Virus record (IMG/VR): IMGVR_UViG_3300036827_000153
Coordinates: 1 to 38,779 of that record
Source: a virus
Direction: 5' to 3' (one strand)
Length of the DNA stretch: 38,779 bases
Positions 14,554-22,819 of this stretch are shown in pieces (the stretch's first letter is position 1; the number at the start of each line of letters is the position of its first letter). Made by a program: the position numbers and the translations under genes. A model generated the notes under the pieces. That model saw only the letters and a program-made list of their open reading frames with translations. It did not search any database and was not told the origin of the DNA.

Positions 14554-16037
14554 TATTGTCCTCCCTTCTTCATTTTATTATTTATCATTTGTAAAATGAT
14601 GTTTCGAGGTACACTGTTTTTTATTTTATTGAATTCTTTGTCACTCAATATGTCTGGATTCTCAAAAACCTTGATTGCGTGCAATTTAGATATTTTCGGG
14701 TCTATTTTTTTCAATGCAGAATGAAACGTCCCGATGTCTCTGGCCTTGATGTTCATCGACTTCAAAGCGTTCTGGTTCAGAGGCAAATAATCGCCTGTCT
14801 CTGCAATGGAACGTAATGCTTCGGGCGTCAGGTAATCTTTCCATGTGTTTTGATAAGCATTGTTCACATAAAATTCGCCCGGCTCAAAATTCATCGAAGG
14901 ACGATGCAACTTATAATTGTTCCAAGCCTGTTCGAGCAGTCCCGAACGAACAGGAAGGCCATTTCGTTGAGGTGCGCCACCAGCAGAAAGAAACGCTTGA
15001 TGTTCCAAAGCATCTTCTGCCTTGCTCTTCCCGAACGTCGTAAGCCCAATAAAAGCGTCCTCAGGCAAGTCCCGTGATGCCTTTGCCCCACTTGATGCGG
15101 TAAAGTCATACCCGAATACTCTCCCTCCTCCTAAGAGCTTCGCATTCGCATTAACGACCTCTTGGATAAGCTTGTCGAACTCGGACGCCTCGGGAGAGAA
15201 TGCAGGAAACTTGCCACCTAACCGGCCTTTTGCGGTCGTTATGTTGTTGTACAAGTTTTCTAATTTATTGTAAGTCGGTACCAATTGTTGCGCCGCGGTT
15301 GACTCTTTCGCATATTCTTTCTGAAGTTCCATAATGGCTGAATTATTAGACTTATAATCTTCCACGGCCTTGTTTTGATTAAATTCAAAATTCGGGTCAG
15401 GATATTTCCGTTGTATGTAGGCTGATGCCAAAGGAGACATTCCCGTTGTATTAGTGGATGGAGGCGCATTGCCTGCATATATTTGGTTGTCCAATGCTTG
15501 GTTTTGTCGTTGCTTAATAAGGTTCTCTGTCATGCCCTGTTGAGGTGCGCCTGTTTCTGCTTGAGGTTGTTGTCCAAAAGAAGGCGTCGTTTGCGCATTC
15601 ATACTTGCATTGCCTGGCTGTCCTTGGCCTCCATTTTGAAGATAAGACAATGTACGCATCTCTTCGGTGGGATAACCCACTTTAGAGAAATATTGCAATT
15701 GTTTTGCTTGCTCGCCTGTGAGCCCTGCGCCAGCCTGCGCTTGTTTAGTTTGTGCGCCCCTTAAAGCAATTTCCGATTGGACATTAGGCACATACCATTG
15801 GTTTTCTTGTTTTGCTTTGAGCAGACCTTGTTCTGCCATCGGTTTCGCATATTGTGCCTGCACCTGTTTGAGTGCATTCATTAATTGGGCTTCTTTCAAT
15901 TGTTCCGGAAACAATTGCTGGCTTTGTCCGAATTTTTGGCCTTGTTCTAGCATGTTCATGCCAGCTTGTGCGCCTGTGAGCCATGGGTTCGCTTCGGCAA
16001 AGCTCAAATGAGGCCAATCAGGGAACTGTATAGGCAT
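14553..16037 (-). CDS. Probable DNA ejection (internal) protein, 494 aa
   Basis: The first 200 residues are very rich in glutamine, alanine and glycine (EQGQKFGQSQQLFPEQLKEA; QTKQAQAGAGLTGEQAKQLQ), predicting helices and disorder. A more ordered part follows (about 230-440) with GGKFPAFSPEASEFDKLIQE and LLGGGRVFGYDFTASSGAKA. Position and composition correspond to P22 gp20/gp16-type ejection proteins; sequence identity with them is not evident by eye. Immediately upstream is the gp7-like gene. Confidence 0.55.
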   Translation of the reverse strand: MPIQFPDWPHLSFAEANPWLTGAQAGMNMLEQGQKFGQSQQLFPEQLKEAQLMNALKQVQAQYAKPMAEQGLLKAKQENQWYVPNVQSEIALRGAQTKQAQAGAGLTGEQAKQLQYFSKVGYPTEEMRTLSYLQNGGQGQPGNASMNAQTTPSFGQQPQAETGAPQQGMTENLIKQRQNQALDNQIYAGNAPPSTNTTGMSPLASAYIQRKYPDPNFEFNQNKAVEDYKSNNSAIMELQKEYAKESTAAQQLVPTYNKLENLYNNITTAKGRLGGKFPAFSPEASEFDKLIQEVVNANAKLLGGGRVFGYDFTASSGAKASRDLPEDAFIGLTTFGKSKAEDALEHQAFLSAGGAPQRNGLPVRSGLLEQAWNNYKLHRPSMNFEPGEFYVNNAYQNTWKDYLTPEALRSIAETGDYLPLNQNALKSMNIKARDIGTFHSALKKIDPKISKLHAIKVFENPDILSDKEFNKIKNSVPRNIILQMINNKMKKGGQ

Positions 16038-16041
16038 TGTC

Positions 16042-16695
16042 TTATCCTCCTAAGAACCGTCCGATGGCACCACCTATTGGCCCACCTGCCATCATGCCAA
16101 GCCCGCCCCCAATCATGCCCCCAATGCCACCGCGTTGTTGGTTCCTGGAATTGGCTGATTCAAAAGCGAGCCGGGCTTTCTGCGCCTCAATGGAAGCCAA
16201 GTTTTGTCCTAGTCCCATGCCCGCTTCTGCCCCAATGCCATACATGTTCTCAGCACCACCCATTCCGCGGCCATGAAGCCCAAGGGCATTTTGTATCCAG
16301 GTATTATAATCTTGGTTTGCTAAGTTAGTGGCGAGTTCCATGTTCTGCTGGGTATGTTGCGGTGAGCCTGCCATGCCTCCGGCTGCGGACGCATTACCTG
16401 CGCCTTGCAATGCTTGTTGCATCGCAAATTGAAAGCCGGGGGACTGTTGATATCCGCCGCCGATTTCGTTGAGCCTGCCACCTGGGTCATTGATCAAGTC
16501 CCCATATTCGCCCTGTAACAGGTCGCCCATTTGATTACCGCGATTGATATAGGGATCGAAATATCGACGTAACTGGTCGGGAATATTATCAAGGTGGCCC
16601 ATGGCCTCTTTTGAAGGGTCTTTATAGCCCCCAAAGAGAGAACCGATCCCGCCCCCGATAAGCCCGCCACCGGGTGACATCACTGATGCAGCCAT
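16042..16695 (-). CDS. gp7-like DNA transfer protein
   Basis: The 217-residue protein has glycine-rich N- and C-termini (GGGLIGGGIGSLFGGYKDP; GGIGGMIGGGLGMMAGG) around a helical, glutamine-rich middle with YQQSPGFQFAMQQALQGAGNA and NMELATNLANQDYNTWIQNA. The middle motifs (SPGYQF..., followed by a Gly-Ala run and a NYxxW-type helix) are typical of P22 gp7-type transfer proteins, which enter the cell first with the DNA. It is the first of three ejection-type genes. Confidence 0.65.
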   Translation of the reverse strand: MAASVMSPGGGLIGGGIGSLFGGYKDPSKEAMGHLDNIPDQLRRYFDPYINRGNQMGDLLQGEYGDLINDPGGRLNEIGGGYQQSPGFQFAMQQALQGAGNASAAGGMAGSPQHTQQNMELATNLANQDYNTWIQNALGLHGRGMGGAENMYGIGAEAGMGLGQNLASIEAQKARLAFESANSRNQQRGGIGGMIGGGLGMMAGGPIGGAIGRFLGG

Positions 16696-16712
16696 AACTG
16701 TAATCCTTTACG

Positions 16713-17003
16713 TTATGATAAAAATGTTTTCCATGTACCGTTAATATTGCCTTGCAAGGCCGGTATGGTTGTATTGTAAATGATATTGTTGTTCGACGCA
16801 GCCCCCGTCAACAAGGCGATCTGGGACGACGTGAGCGGCGGCACCACAATGCCTTCCGGCTTGAAATAAGTTTGAAGGGCAACCGTCAATTGGTCGAAAT
16901 ATAATTGCCATTCGTCAGACATGTAGCCACCTTCTTTCACCATCGGTGTTTCACGTGGCATGTCAGGAAAAATCGCAAAGGGCCTTTGGTCTGATGCTGT
17001 CAT
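16713..17003 (-). CDS. Small tail-module protein, 96 aa
   Basis: The protein contains MSDEWQLYFDQLTVALQTY, VPPLTSSQIALL and a C-terminal WKTFL segment. Small proteins with a WxxYFxxL helix, a proline turn and a final WK strand commonly follow gp10-like genes in podoviruses; the role is not established but a tail role is likely from position. Its ATG overlaps the stop of the 560-residue gene. Confidence 0.5.
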   Translation of the reverse strand: MTASDQRPFAIFPDMPRETPMVKEGGYMSDEWQLYFDQLTVALQTYFKPEGIVVPPLTSSQIALLTGAASNNNIIYNTTIPALQGNINGTWKTFLS

Positions 17004-18682
17004 TGTCTTGTGTTCGCCTCACCATCGGTACATACAAAACGGCCCAGTCCCCAAAATTTAAATTGAGGGACAAAGTCATTGGCAAGCCCTATTTGCCACC
17101 ACATCAATTTGTTTCTTCTTTGTGCCAATGGGTTCATTACATAGGGGAAATCACTGCTAAAGGTCTCGCCACCGTCGATAGAAATGGAAAAGTCAACACG
17201 CGGTTGTATATAAGCAAACCCTTTTTGCTGACTAATGAGATAAGCAAAATCGGTTGGGTCGGTCTGTTGCGACACAAGATATTGGTTGTCTTGCGTTACA
17301 ATGAATTGGTTGTCTTGTGTCACAAAAAAGATACTATTGCCTTGCGTAATGATTTTATGCCCGTCCTGCGTAATCAAAAACACGTCCCCCGTGCTTTCTT
17401 GTTGTGCGGGCGTTTGTCCCATTTCAATGGTAAAACCCAAGTCATTCACAATAAAATATTCTTGGCTTACGTCCCGTATGTTTTTGCATGTCCTAATACG
17501 GGGTATTTCCGCACCGTCATAGGTCGTAAAAATAGTATCGAACGCATAAAGGTTGCAGGTTGAGTTAGGGTCGTTCGGCGCAGGGTTTGCGATAAAATAA
17601 TATTGGTTATTGAAAAAGGCCACTTGTGAGGCAATAAAATAATTTAAGTTTTGGTCTGACGCATGATAAAACTTCTTCGTATTGAAATCATAAAACAAAG
17701 AAATATTGTCTGTAAAAAAATTAATGTGATAAAACAAATGGCCGTCTTGACGATAGAGGAAACCTTGCGCGTCCGAAGGGTTTTTCATTTGGGAAAATAA
17801 ATAGTCAATCCCATCGGTCGTAATCTTCTCCGGTGAACCGCCTGTTGAGTAGAGTATAATGGGCCCTGATTTCTCGTTCTGTCCAAGCCATACCACAATT
17901 TCATCTAACGTCGCGACCGTTGCCGGGTTCAAACACCCATAGTCCACCGACATTTGGTTAGACCTCTGATAAGGAAACAATTGGTAGCCCGTGTCGAACC
18001 ATGCCTCAGAGACCGTTTCACCCATTACATAGATCATGTTGCCCTTAGAAGGGAAACGCACAACGGCCTGGACATTGTCAGGCTTTGTCTGCAAGACACC
18101 CACGCTTGATGCAGTCGTCGGCCAACTGAGTCCGTTATTAGAAGCAGAGAGCCGAAAGACATTACTTTGACCATTTTGTGTTTGGTCGTTCGAGGAGGCA
18201 GCCAGAAAATAAGTATCATGAAAATCAAGGTAGCCCGGCGTAAAATTAATCGATGCTGTTTGAAAAGGAGGAGTCAACGTGGTGTCATAAACATAAATGG
18301 CTTGCCCATCTGAAATGCCAATCTGCGGCTTGTTGTTTTCCGCAATATAAACAATTCCTGTTGAGGTTTGTAATGTCCCAATCGGAATGACTTGCGTATC
18401 AAATGTCTTTGACAAGTTCTGGTCGAAAAACAGATTAATCAAATAAACTTTATTGTCTACCACCACTACAAGACGGTTCAATTTAGTGCTGGTACGAATG
18501 GCGCGCCGGTTCTTTCCTAAATTTAAAATGGCGGCCTGATAGCCTGCATAAGGGACGGTCCACTCGTCACTTGAAAACATGTTATATGTTTTTTCGATGC
18601 TGATTTTAGGATAACGCCCGAAGGTCGATGACCCCGATATATTAAGCGGAAATTTCTTAAAACGCGGTGAACGGTTAATCAT
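17000..18682 (-). CDS. P22 gp10-like tail accessory / packaged DNA stabilisation protein
   Basis: The 560-residue protein begins GSSTFGRYPKISIEKTYNMF and WTVPYAGYQA, followed by repeated beta strands (NRLVVVVDNKVYLIN; FHDTYFLAAS; KGNMIYVMGETVSEAWFDTG) as in the beta-propeller gp10 proteins that close the portal channel with gp4. The gene follows the gp4-like gene, as in P22. Unusual feature: about residues 433-485 hold an eight-residue TQDN-type repeat, described as a separate entry. The C-terminus has WWQIGLANDF and GLGRF, common in this family. Confidence 0.7.
   Translation of the reverse strand: MINRSPRFKKFPLNISGSSTFGRYPKISIEKTYNMFSSDEWTVPYAGYQAAILNLGKNRRAIRTSTKLNRLVVVVDNKVYLINLFFDQNLSKTFDTQVIPIGTLQTSTGIVYIAENNKPQIGISDGQAIYVYDTTLTPPFQTASINFTPGYLDFHDTYFLAASSNDQTQNGQSNVFRLSASNNGLSWPTTASSVGVLQTKPDNVQAVVRFPSKGNMIYVMGETVSEAWFDTGYQLFPYQRSNQMSVDYGCLNPATVATLDEIVVWLGQNEKSGPIILYSTGGSPEKITTDGIDYLFSQMKNPSDAQGFLYRQDGHLFYHINFFTDNISLFYDFNTKKFYHASDQNLNYFIASQVAFFNNQYYFIANPAPNDPNSTCNLYAFDTIFTTYDGAEIPRIRTCKNIRDVSQEYFIVNDLGFTIEMGQTPAQQESTGDVFLITQDGHKIITQGNSIFFVTQDNQFIVTQDNQYLVSQQTDPTDFAYLISQQKGFAYIQPRVDFSISIDGGETFSSDFPYVMNPLAQRRNKLMWWQIGLANDFVPQFKFWGLGRFVCTDGEANTRQ
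17225..17383 (-). repeat. TQDN octapeptide repeat inside the gp10-like protein
   Basis: Five near-tandem units of about eight residues follow the scheme hydrophobic-x-hydrophobic-hydrophobic-T/S-Q-D/G-N/G: FLITQDG, IITQGN, FVTQDN, IVTQDN, LVSQQ, with a sixth looser copy LISQQ. The underlying DNA is also repetitive (TTGTCTTG near 17286 and 17318). The regular pattern suggests a short beta-solenoid or ribbon inserted in the propeller protein. Confidence 0.7.
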
Positions 18683-18744
18683 GTAAGCGTCCCTGCTTAT
18701 ATATCTACATATACAAAACTAATTTAATCCATTTGAATATATTT

Positions 18745-19494
18745 CTAACTTGGTCTCCAGCCCATTCCTATATTCACATCACCCCAATTCAATCCCCCTA
18801 TCTCCGTCAGAATACTGGCTGCCCTACGGCTTAAATCAGGCGGTGAGATATACATCAATTTGCGTTCATATTTTCTAAGGATTTTTTCAGATTCAGGATT
18901 AAATAAAATCCCATATTCGCTGCACATGTACTGCGCCAAAGCATATCTTAGATATTCAATGTAAGACGTGTCATAACCCGCATTGTTGGTTTGTAAGAAA
19001 GTGTAAGGTAATGTCTCGCTTACATTCGTCAGATCGGTGTTCAGCGCAACATCGTTTAAGAAAAACTTGACCATCATTTTCGCTGGATAATTGGCTTGCG
19101 GCAAAAAATAAAGCGACAGTGTGCCGCCCCCTTCTCCCCGGTTAAAGTTCCAATCGAACGGCAATGTCTGGATGTTGTCCACGCGGCTCGTGCCAAAATA
19201 GGCGCGCCGACTGGCAGGGATCATTGGATAACGGACCACGCCGATGTTAAATGTCATCGATTCAATCGCCGCCACGTTCGGCATGAAATAATATTCTTGG
19301 CCGCCCGTCAAAGGCATTTCGATATAGGTCCAATAAGGGACCAAGTCTGTTTCGATTTGTTTGAAGTCGAGCAACGCATTCAGCATCATGAGCCCATCTG
19401 TAATCTGGTCACCTGTGGGCGTTTGCAGATTACGGGCGATGATGCCTGACAAGTACCAAGAGCGTGTGACTAGCGTTTGTGCGGTATAGGCCAT
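18745..19494 (-). CDS. P22 gp4-like head completion / tail adaptor protein
   Basis: The 249-residue protein has the gp4 layout: an N-terminal helix with LVTRSWYLSGI, then GDQITDGLMMLNALLDFK, a beta region with YWTYIEMPLTGGQEYYFMPN, and a C-terminal helical part with YIEYLRYALAQYMCSEYGI and ILRKYERKL. In P22 this protein forms the ring between portal and gp10. It sits after the coat gene and before the gp10-like gene, as expected. A small stem-loop precedes its start. Confidence 0.75.
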   Translation of the reverse strand: MAYTAQTLVTRSWYLSGIIARNLQTPTGDQITDGLMMLNALLDFKQIETDLVPYWTYIEMPLTGGQEYYFMPNVAAIESMTFNIGVVRYPMIPASRRAYFGTSRVDNIQTLPFDWNFNRGEGGGTLSLYFLPQANYPAKMMVKFFLNDVALNTDLTNVSETLPYTFLQTNNAGYDTSYIEYLRYALAQYMCSEYGILFNPESEKILRKYERKLMYISPPDLSRRAASILTEIGGLNWGDVNIGMGWRPS

Positions 19495-19496
19495 GT

Positions 19497-19511
19497 GACA
19501 CGCTCCGTGTC
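19497..19511 (-). promoter_or_regulatory. Hairpin presenting the ribosome site of the gp4-like gene
   Basis: Reading leftward, GACACG, loop GAG, CGTGTC form a perfect 6-bp stem ending 2 nt before the ATG at 19494. GGAG at the loop has the right distance to serve as the Shine-Dalgarno site; a second purine-rich AAAGAGGA lies just upstream of the stem. This could hold the ribosome site in a loop and set the expression level of a protein needed in few copies. Confidence 0.4.
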
Positions 19512-19522
19512 CTCTTTAAAAG

Positions 19523-20404
19523 TTACACTAATGCAGGATAGGCCGAGTTCGAAACGCCTGCCCAGGACGCCACCGACACGCTCACGGAATCAGAAGCGGA
19601 GGTGACGAGATAGTCAATTTCAGGCTTGGACGAACCGACACCTGCAATGACTTGGATATATTGGGTCTGTGCGATCCCGGCGGCTGCGCCAACAATCGTT
19701 GGCAGGTTGGCCGTGGCACTTGATCCTGTTGGCCTAAACTGCACGACGTCACCGACCGCTACAGGCGTAAACACGACCAATAAATTAACGATCACGTTTG
19801 GCAAAGTGGTCGTTGGGATGGCGCTGTTTGTCGTCAAGTCGATCGCCGTAAAGGTCGTCGCCGTGCCGCCCGAAAGGACAGAGACAGCCGGCACGTTGTA
19901 ATAGGTCAACAGGCCGCTGATGTTCTGCGGCTTATGTGTTGCATAGACAAAGTTCTTGGAACCATCTGTTTGCCAAAAGCCAATCAGCCTATAAGAATCG
20001 TAGCCTTTAGGCATTAAGGGGCCAGGATAATTACTCGTAAGGCTCATGACCACAGCCGGGTTGTTATACAGCCGTGAGTCGCCAATGAGATAAAACGCAT
20101 ATTGCGTACTGGCCGCAATGGCGCCCGTATCAAGGCCATTCGCACCGTTTACCAATGAATTCACCAGGAGCCCGGGTTGGTAACCTTGAAACTGTAAAGC
20201 AGGGACATCAATCCCCGCATAATTTTGCAGCCCTACGACTATGTCGAGTATGTTGTTCATGTCCCTTGCTGCGCCGGGTGCCACCACGACTGCTGTACTT
20301 GCCAATGGTGTTGCTGCCGATAGCCACAGCCCCGAGATATATAAACGAGGCAACGAATAGATTGCATCGCTTTGGATTTGAGGAACTTGTCCGCCTGAAA
20401 TCAT
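19523..20404 (-). CDS. Structural protein between coat and gp4-like genes, 293 aa
   Basis: The protein is rich in alanine, serine, threonine and valine with many predicted strands. A helical N-terminal part follows the start (ISGGQVPQIQSDAIYSLPRL), then INYAG/QGYQPGLLVNSL and YAFYLIGDSRLYN. The C-terminus is a beta-rich domain. It lacks enzymatic motifs. The place between coat and gp4-like genes suggests a capsid accessory or decoration protein; a tail role cannot be excluded. Confidence 0.5.
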   Translation of the reverse strand: MISGGQVPQIQSDAIYSLPRLYISGLWLSAATPLASTAVVVAPGAARDMNNILDIVVGLQNYAGIDVPALQFQGYQPGLLVNSLVNGANGLDTGAIAASTQYAFYLIGDSRLYNNPAVVMSLTSNYPGPLMPKGYDSYRLIGFWQTDGSKNFVYATHKPQNISGLLTYYNVPAVSVLSGGTATTFTAIDLTTNSAIPTTTLPNVIVNLLVVFTPVAVGDVVQFRPTGSSATANLPTIVGAAAGIAQTQYIQVIAGVGSSKPEIDYLVTSASDSVSVSVASWAGVSNSAYPALV

Positions 20405-20427
20405 GAGAATCTCCCTTACGTCAGTAA

Positions 20428-20451
20428 ATAAAAGGGGACGACCGCCCCCTT
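20428..20451 (-). terminator. Rho-independent terminator after the coat gene
   Basis: Reading leftward, AAGGGG (20451-20446), an 8-nt loop and CCCCTT (20437-20432) form a stem followed by TTATTTAC. It lies in the 57-bp gap between the coat gene and the next gene, so it would lower expression of downstream genes relative to coat, a common device in phages. The T-run is broken by an A, so read-through is likely. Confidence 0.6.
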
Positions 20452-20461
20452 CGTTCTTTAA

Positions 20462-21781
20462 TTAGCCTTGAGACAGTGGTGACAATAGACGGCCTGTATA
20501 TTCAGGGACCATGACAGAACCCCACGTATTGTCATAAATCATGCCAGTCTGGTTTTGTCCGAACAGAGAACCATAAGTCAGACGCATCGAAACGCCTGTC
20601 TCAGGGTCATATTCGTTCGCGGTTGGATAGGGGTCTTGTTCTGGCAATTGGGGCATTGCGATGTAAAACGCATCGCCGCCAATGATTCCCCCTGCCCGGT
20701 GAGACGGGAAGGTCAATAATTGCATTCCTGCAACAATGGGATTGTTCAGGTTCTGGTTGGCACCGCCTGCCCAGTTCAGCACGTTATTGATACTGATGGT
20801 CACGTTTCCTGCTGAATTCGCGCCCGCATTGGCCGTTGCCATAAACTGCACAGGGTTCGCAGAAGGCGTATGGCCGATAAAAGTCAGATAACGCAGGTTA
20901 GGTTGTCCCGAGACACCATCTTTGAACTGGAATGCATCTCCTTGGAACACGGCATTGGCATCGCTCGCTGTAGCGCCGCTCACGGTGATTTGCGTCACGT
21001 TCTGGCCGGTCGGGTCATTGGTACTAATCACTGTCAATGTCTGCGCATTGACGCCCGTGTCGCCCGATACATGGATCGGCAACAGGTTAGACTGGTAGTA
21101 ATGGACAAGCGGCGTACCGAAGTCCCCCACTTCCCAGGACATGGCAATGTCATCGTTTCTGCGAGGCACAAACTGGTTGAGCCCGTTCCCGACAATCGAT
21201 GGCACGACCGTGTCTGGCAAGTAAAATTTAATGCCTTCTGCCACGGCACCGAAGTTCTTGAAGTACATGATGAACTGCGCGAGTTGTTGATAAGAGCTGA
21301 TGGGCGTAGACCCGTCTCCAAAGAAGCGGAACGGCCCCGAGAAAGTATTGACAGTATTGCCAGGCAACTGGCTCACAACGCCTGACACGAAGTTGAGGGC
21401 AATGTTCGCCTCAATTTGGTTTGCAAGTTCTGCCATTGCAGACTTGCCAAACACCCGCATGTAGTCCTCTTCCCCTTTTTCCAAGTTGAAGATCCTTTGT
21501 TGTGCGGTCGCTGCAAAACTGGTGTTTGCGGCCTGGTCACACGCGAGTTGTAACACGCGTTGCACAGCAGGCTCGAAGGAGGCCAGTAGTCCTGCGGTCG
21601 TTGTAAACCGGGGCGGCAAGTCGAAAGTCACTACAGACCCTAAATTGGCCTGTATCTTGTCGAAGTCTTTGAATTTTGTATTGGCCGTCGAAACTAAACA
21701 GCACAGGTTGAGAAGAAACCCGAGAGACGACCGTTGATAAGTTTGTACCTGTTGCAAAACATTATTTGGGAACACAGCCAT
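20462..21781 (-). CDS. Major capsid (coat) protein, P22 gp5-like
   Basis: The 439-residue length is close to that of P22 coat protein (430). The N-terminus (NNVLQQVQTYQRSSLGFLLN) is helical. LGSVVTFDLPPRF and a long helix region with EKGEEDYMRVFGKSAMAELANQIEANIALN follow, then beta-rich sections with Asn- and Gly-rich turns (GGANQNLNNPIVAG) and a C-terminus with YDPETGVSMRLTYG and MVPEYTGRLLS. The DFDKIQANLGSVVTFDLPPRF part corresponds to the spine-helix/P-domain entry seen in P22-type coat proteins. Location after the scaffold gene supports the call. Confidence 0.8.
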   Translation of the reverse strand: MAVFPNNVLQQVQTYQRSSLGFLLNLCCLVSTANTKFKDFDKIQANLGSVVTFDLPPRFTTTAGLLASFEPAVQRVLQLACDQAANTSFAATAQQRIFNLEKGEEDYMRVFGKSAMAELANQIEANIALNFVSGVVSQLPGNTVNTFSGPFRFFGDGSTPISSYQQLAQFIMYFKNFGAVAEGIKFYLPDTVVPSIVGNGLNQFVPRRNDDIAMSWEVGDFGTPLVHYYQSNLLPIHVSGDTGVNAQTLTVISTNDPTGQNVTQITVSGATASDANAVFQGDAFQFKDGVSGQPNLRYLTFIGHTPSANPVQFMATANAGANSAGNVTISINNVLNWAGGANQNLNNPIVAGMQLLTFPSHRAGGIIGGDAFYIAMPQLPEQDPYPTANEYDPETGVSMRLTYGSLFGQNQTGMIYDNTWGSVMVPEYTGRLLSPLSQG

Positions 21782-21848
21782 GTGATGACACTCCTAACAA
21801 TCAATCCATTAATTGTTCGGACAATTTGCGCTATGTTTTCCGTGGCCT

Positions 21849-21869
21849 ATATAAGGCTATGCCTTATAT
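21849..21869 (-). promoter_or_regulatory. Perfect hairpin at the scaffold stop codon
   Basis: ATATAAGGC and GCCTTATAT are perfect 9-bp arms around a 3-nt loop. The scaffold stop (TAG, 21857-21859) lies at the loop. There is no T-run, so this is not a standard terminator. In the 75-bp gap between scaffold and coat it may be an RNA processing or stability element that lets coat mRNA outlast scaffold mRNA. Confidence 0.5.
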
Positions 21870-22600
21870 TTATTCCTATAATCTCTGACCGACATAACGC
21901 CACCGTCCGTTCCGGTATTAGAAGGTCGCATCTGGTCTAAGGGTTGCCTAGGAAGCTTTATCTTGCCGGCTGCTTCATTGTCCTTGATTGATTGGGACAA
22001 CTGTTGCATGTGGCGGATGGCGGCTTGGGGGGTCCTCGTTGCCATGCTCTCGATCAGTTCCAGCTTGGTCATGTCTTGACCGAGGTGATATAAAATGTCA
22101 CCTGAGTTGTCAACAAAGTCGCCCAATAACTGGACCACGTTCGGATATGACGACAAGATTTCCTCATTCGGGGCCACCTTGTCAAAGTCCGTATACTTTT
22201 CTCTGCCTGTCTGGACCTTTGTCCTGAAGTTTTGCACAGTCCGTTGTGCCATCTCATCCTGAGATTTTTGAAAGGCCTCTTGCCTCACGTTTTCAAAGTG
22301 GCGTTTTGCTTCCTCTGCGGCCACTTGTCTAATCCGGTCATCTGAATGTGTTGCTTGGTCTGGTTGCCCATTATTTTGGGGGCCATACTTTTGCGCCACA
22401 TAATGGGGCTGCTCTTGCTGCTGACGCCTGTAAGCCTCAACGGCTGCCGCTTTCTCCCTACTGACTAAATTAGAAACTTCAGATTGCTTAAAAGTCCTTT
22501 CATCACTTGCCCCATGCGACTCATGCGCAGGTGCCGGTGACGTTACAGGGGCAGATACCTTCGCGTCCGTTCCCTGACTCGCTCCTTGGTTCTCGTCCAT
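21857..22600 (-). CDS. Scaffolding protein
   Basis: The 247-residue protein is hydrophilic and helix-rich with a disordered, proline/serine N-terminus (APVTSPAPAHESHGAS). It then carries KAAAVEAYRRQQQEQ, EEAKRHFENVRQEAFQKSQDE and MAQRTVQNFRTK, and a basic C-terminus (VRDYRNKYK), which in P22-type scaffolds binds the coat. It lies directly before the coat gene. AAGGAAG precedes the ATG at 22600. It should guide procapsid assembly and leave before DNA filling. Confidence 0.7.
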   Translation of the reverse strand: MDENQGASQGTDAKVSAPVTSPAPAHESHGASDERTFKQSEVSNLVSREKAAAVEAYRRQQQEQPHYVAQKYGPQNNGQPDQATHSDDRIRQVAAEEAKRHFENVRQEAFQKSQDEMAQRTVQNFRTKVQTGREKYTDFDKVAPNEEILSSYPNVVQLLGDFVDNSGDILYHLGQDMTKLELIESMATRTPQAAIRHMQQLSQSIKDNEAAGKIKLPRQPLDQMRPSNTGTDGGVMSVRDYRNKYKA

Positions 22601-22611
22601 ATGCTTCCTTG

Positions 22612-22715
22612 ACTATTGCCCCATCACGGTATCCCACCCCTGCCTAACGAACAGGTCTCGTACTATTGCCGCGTAACCGTTCAAAACCCCTGCTATCTGT
22701 CACAGGTCTACTATT
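22612..22715 (-). repeat. Tandem 48-50 nt structured repeat in the scaffold/coat leader
   Basis: Reading leftward, two imperfect copies (22715-22668 and 22667-22618) each begin AATAGT and share AGACCTGT, then GCAGGGGT, then AC(G/C)GT and a final GGC. A third AATAGT begins at 22617. ACCTGT and GCAGGGGT can pair around a 7-8 nt loop whose sequence differs between copies while both stem halves are kept. The element lies in the 5' leader of scaffold and coat, ending 12 nt before the scaffold start. It may be a leader RNA or protein-binding array. Confidence 0.55.
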
Positions 22716-22819
22716 TAAGCTTAAGGGCTCCCCGTCTTGATTGCAAAAAGGAGTGCGACGAATTACCATGGTTTGCGGTCGAATAAGTTAATTGAAACCA
22801 TTGTCACAGGGAGTGATAA

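Noticed and set aside
16946-17563. 205-codon frame on the + strand
   Set aside because: Antisense to the gp10-like gene; its repeats mirror the TQDN repeat on the other strand.
20870-21385. 171-codon frame on the + strand
   Set aside because: Antisense to the coat gene; Arg/His-rich composition without motifs.
22612-22715. CRISPR array
   Set aside because: Only two full imperfect copies, no separate spacers and no cas genes; better seen as a structured leader repeat.
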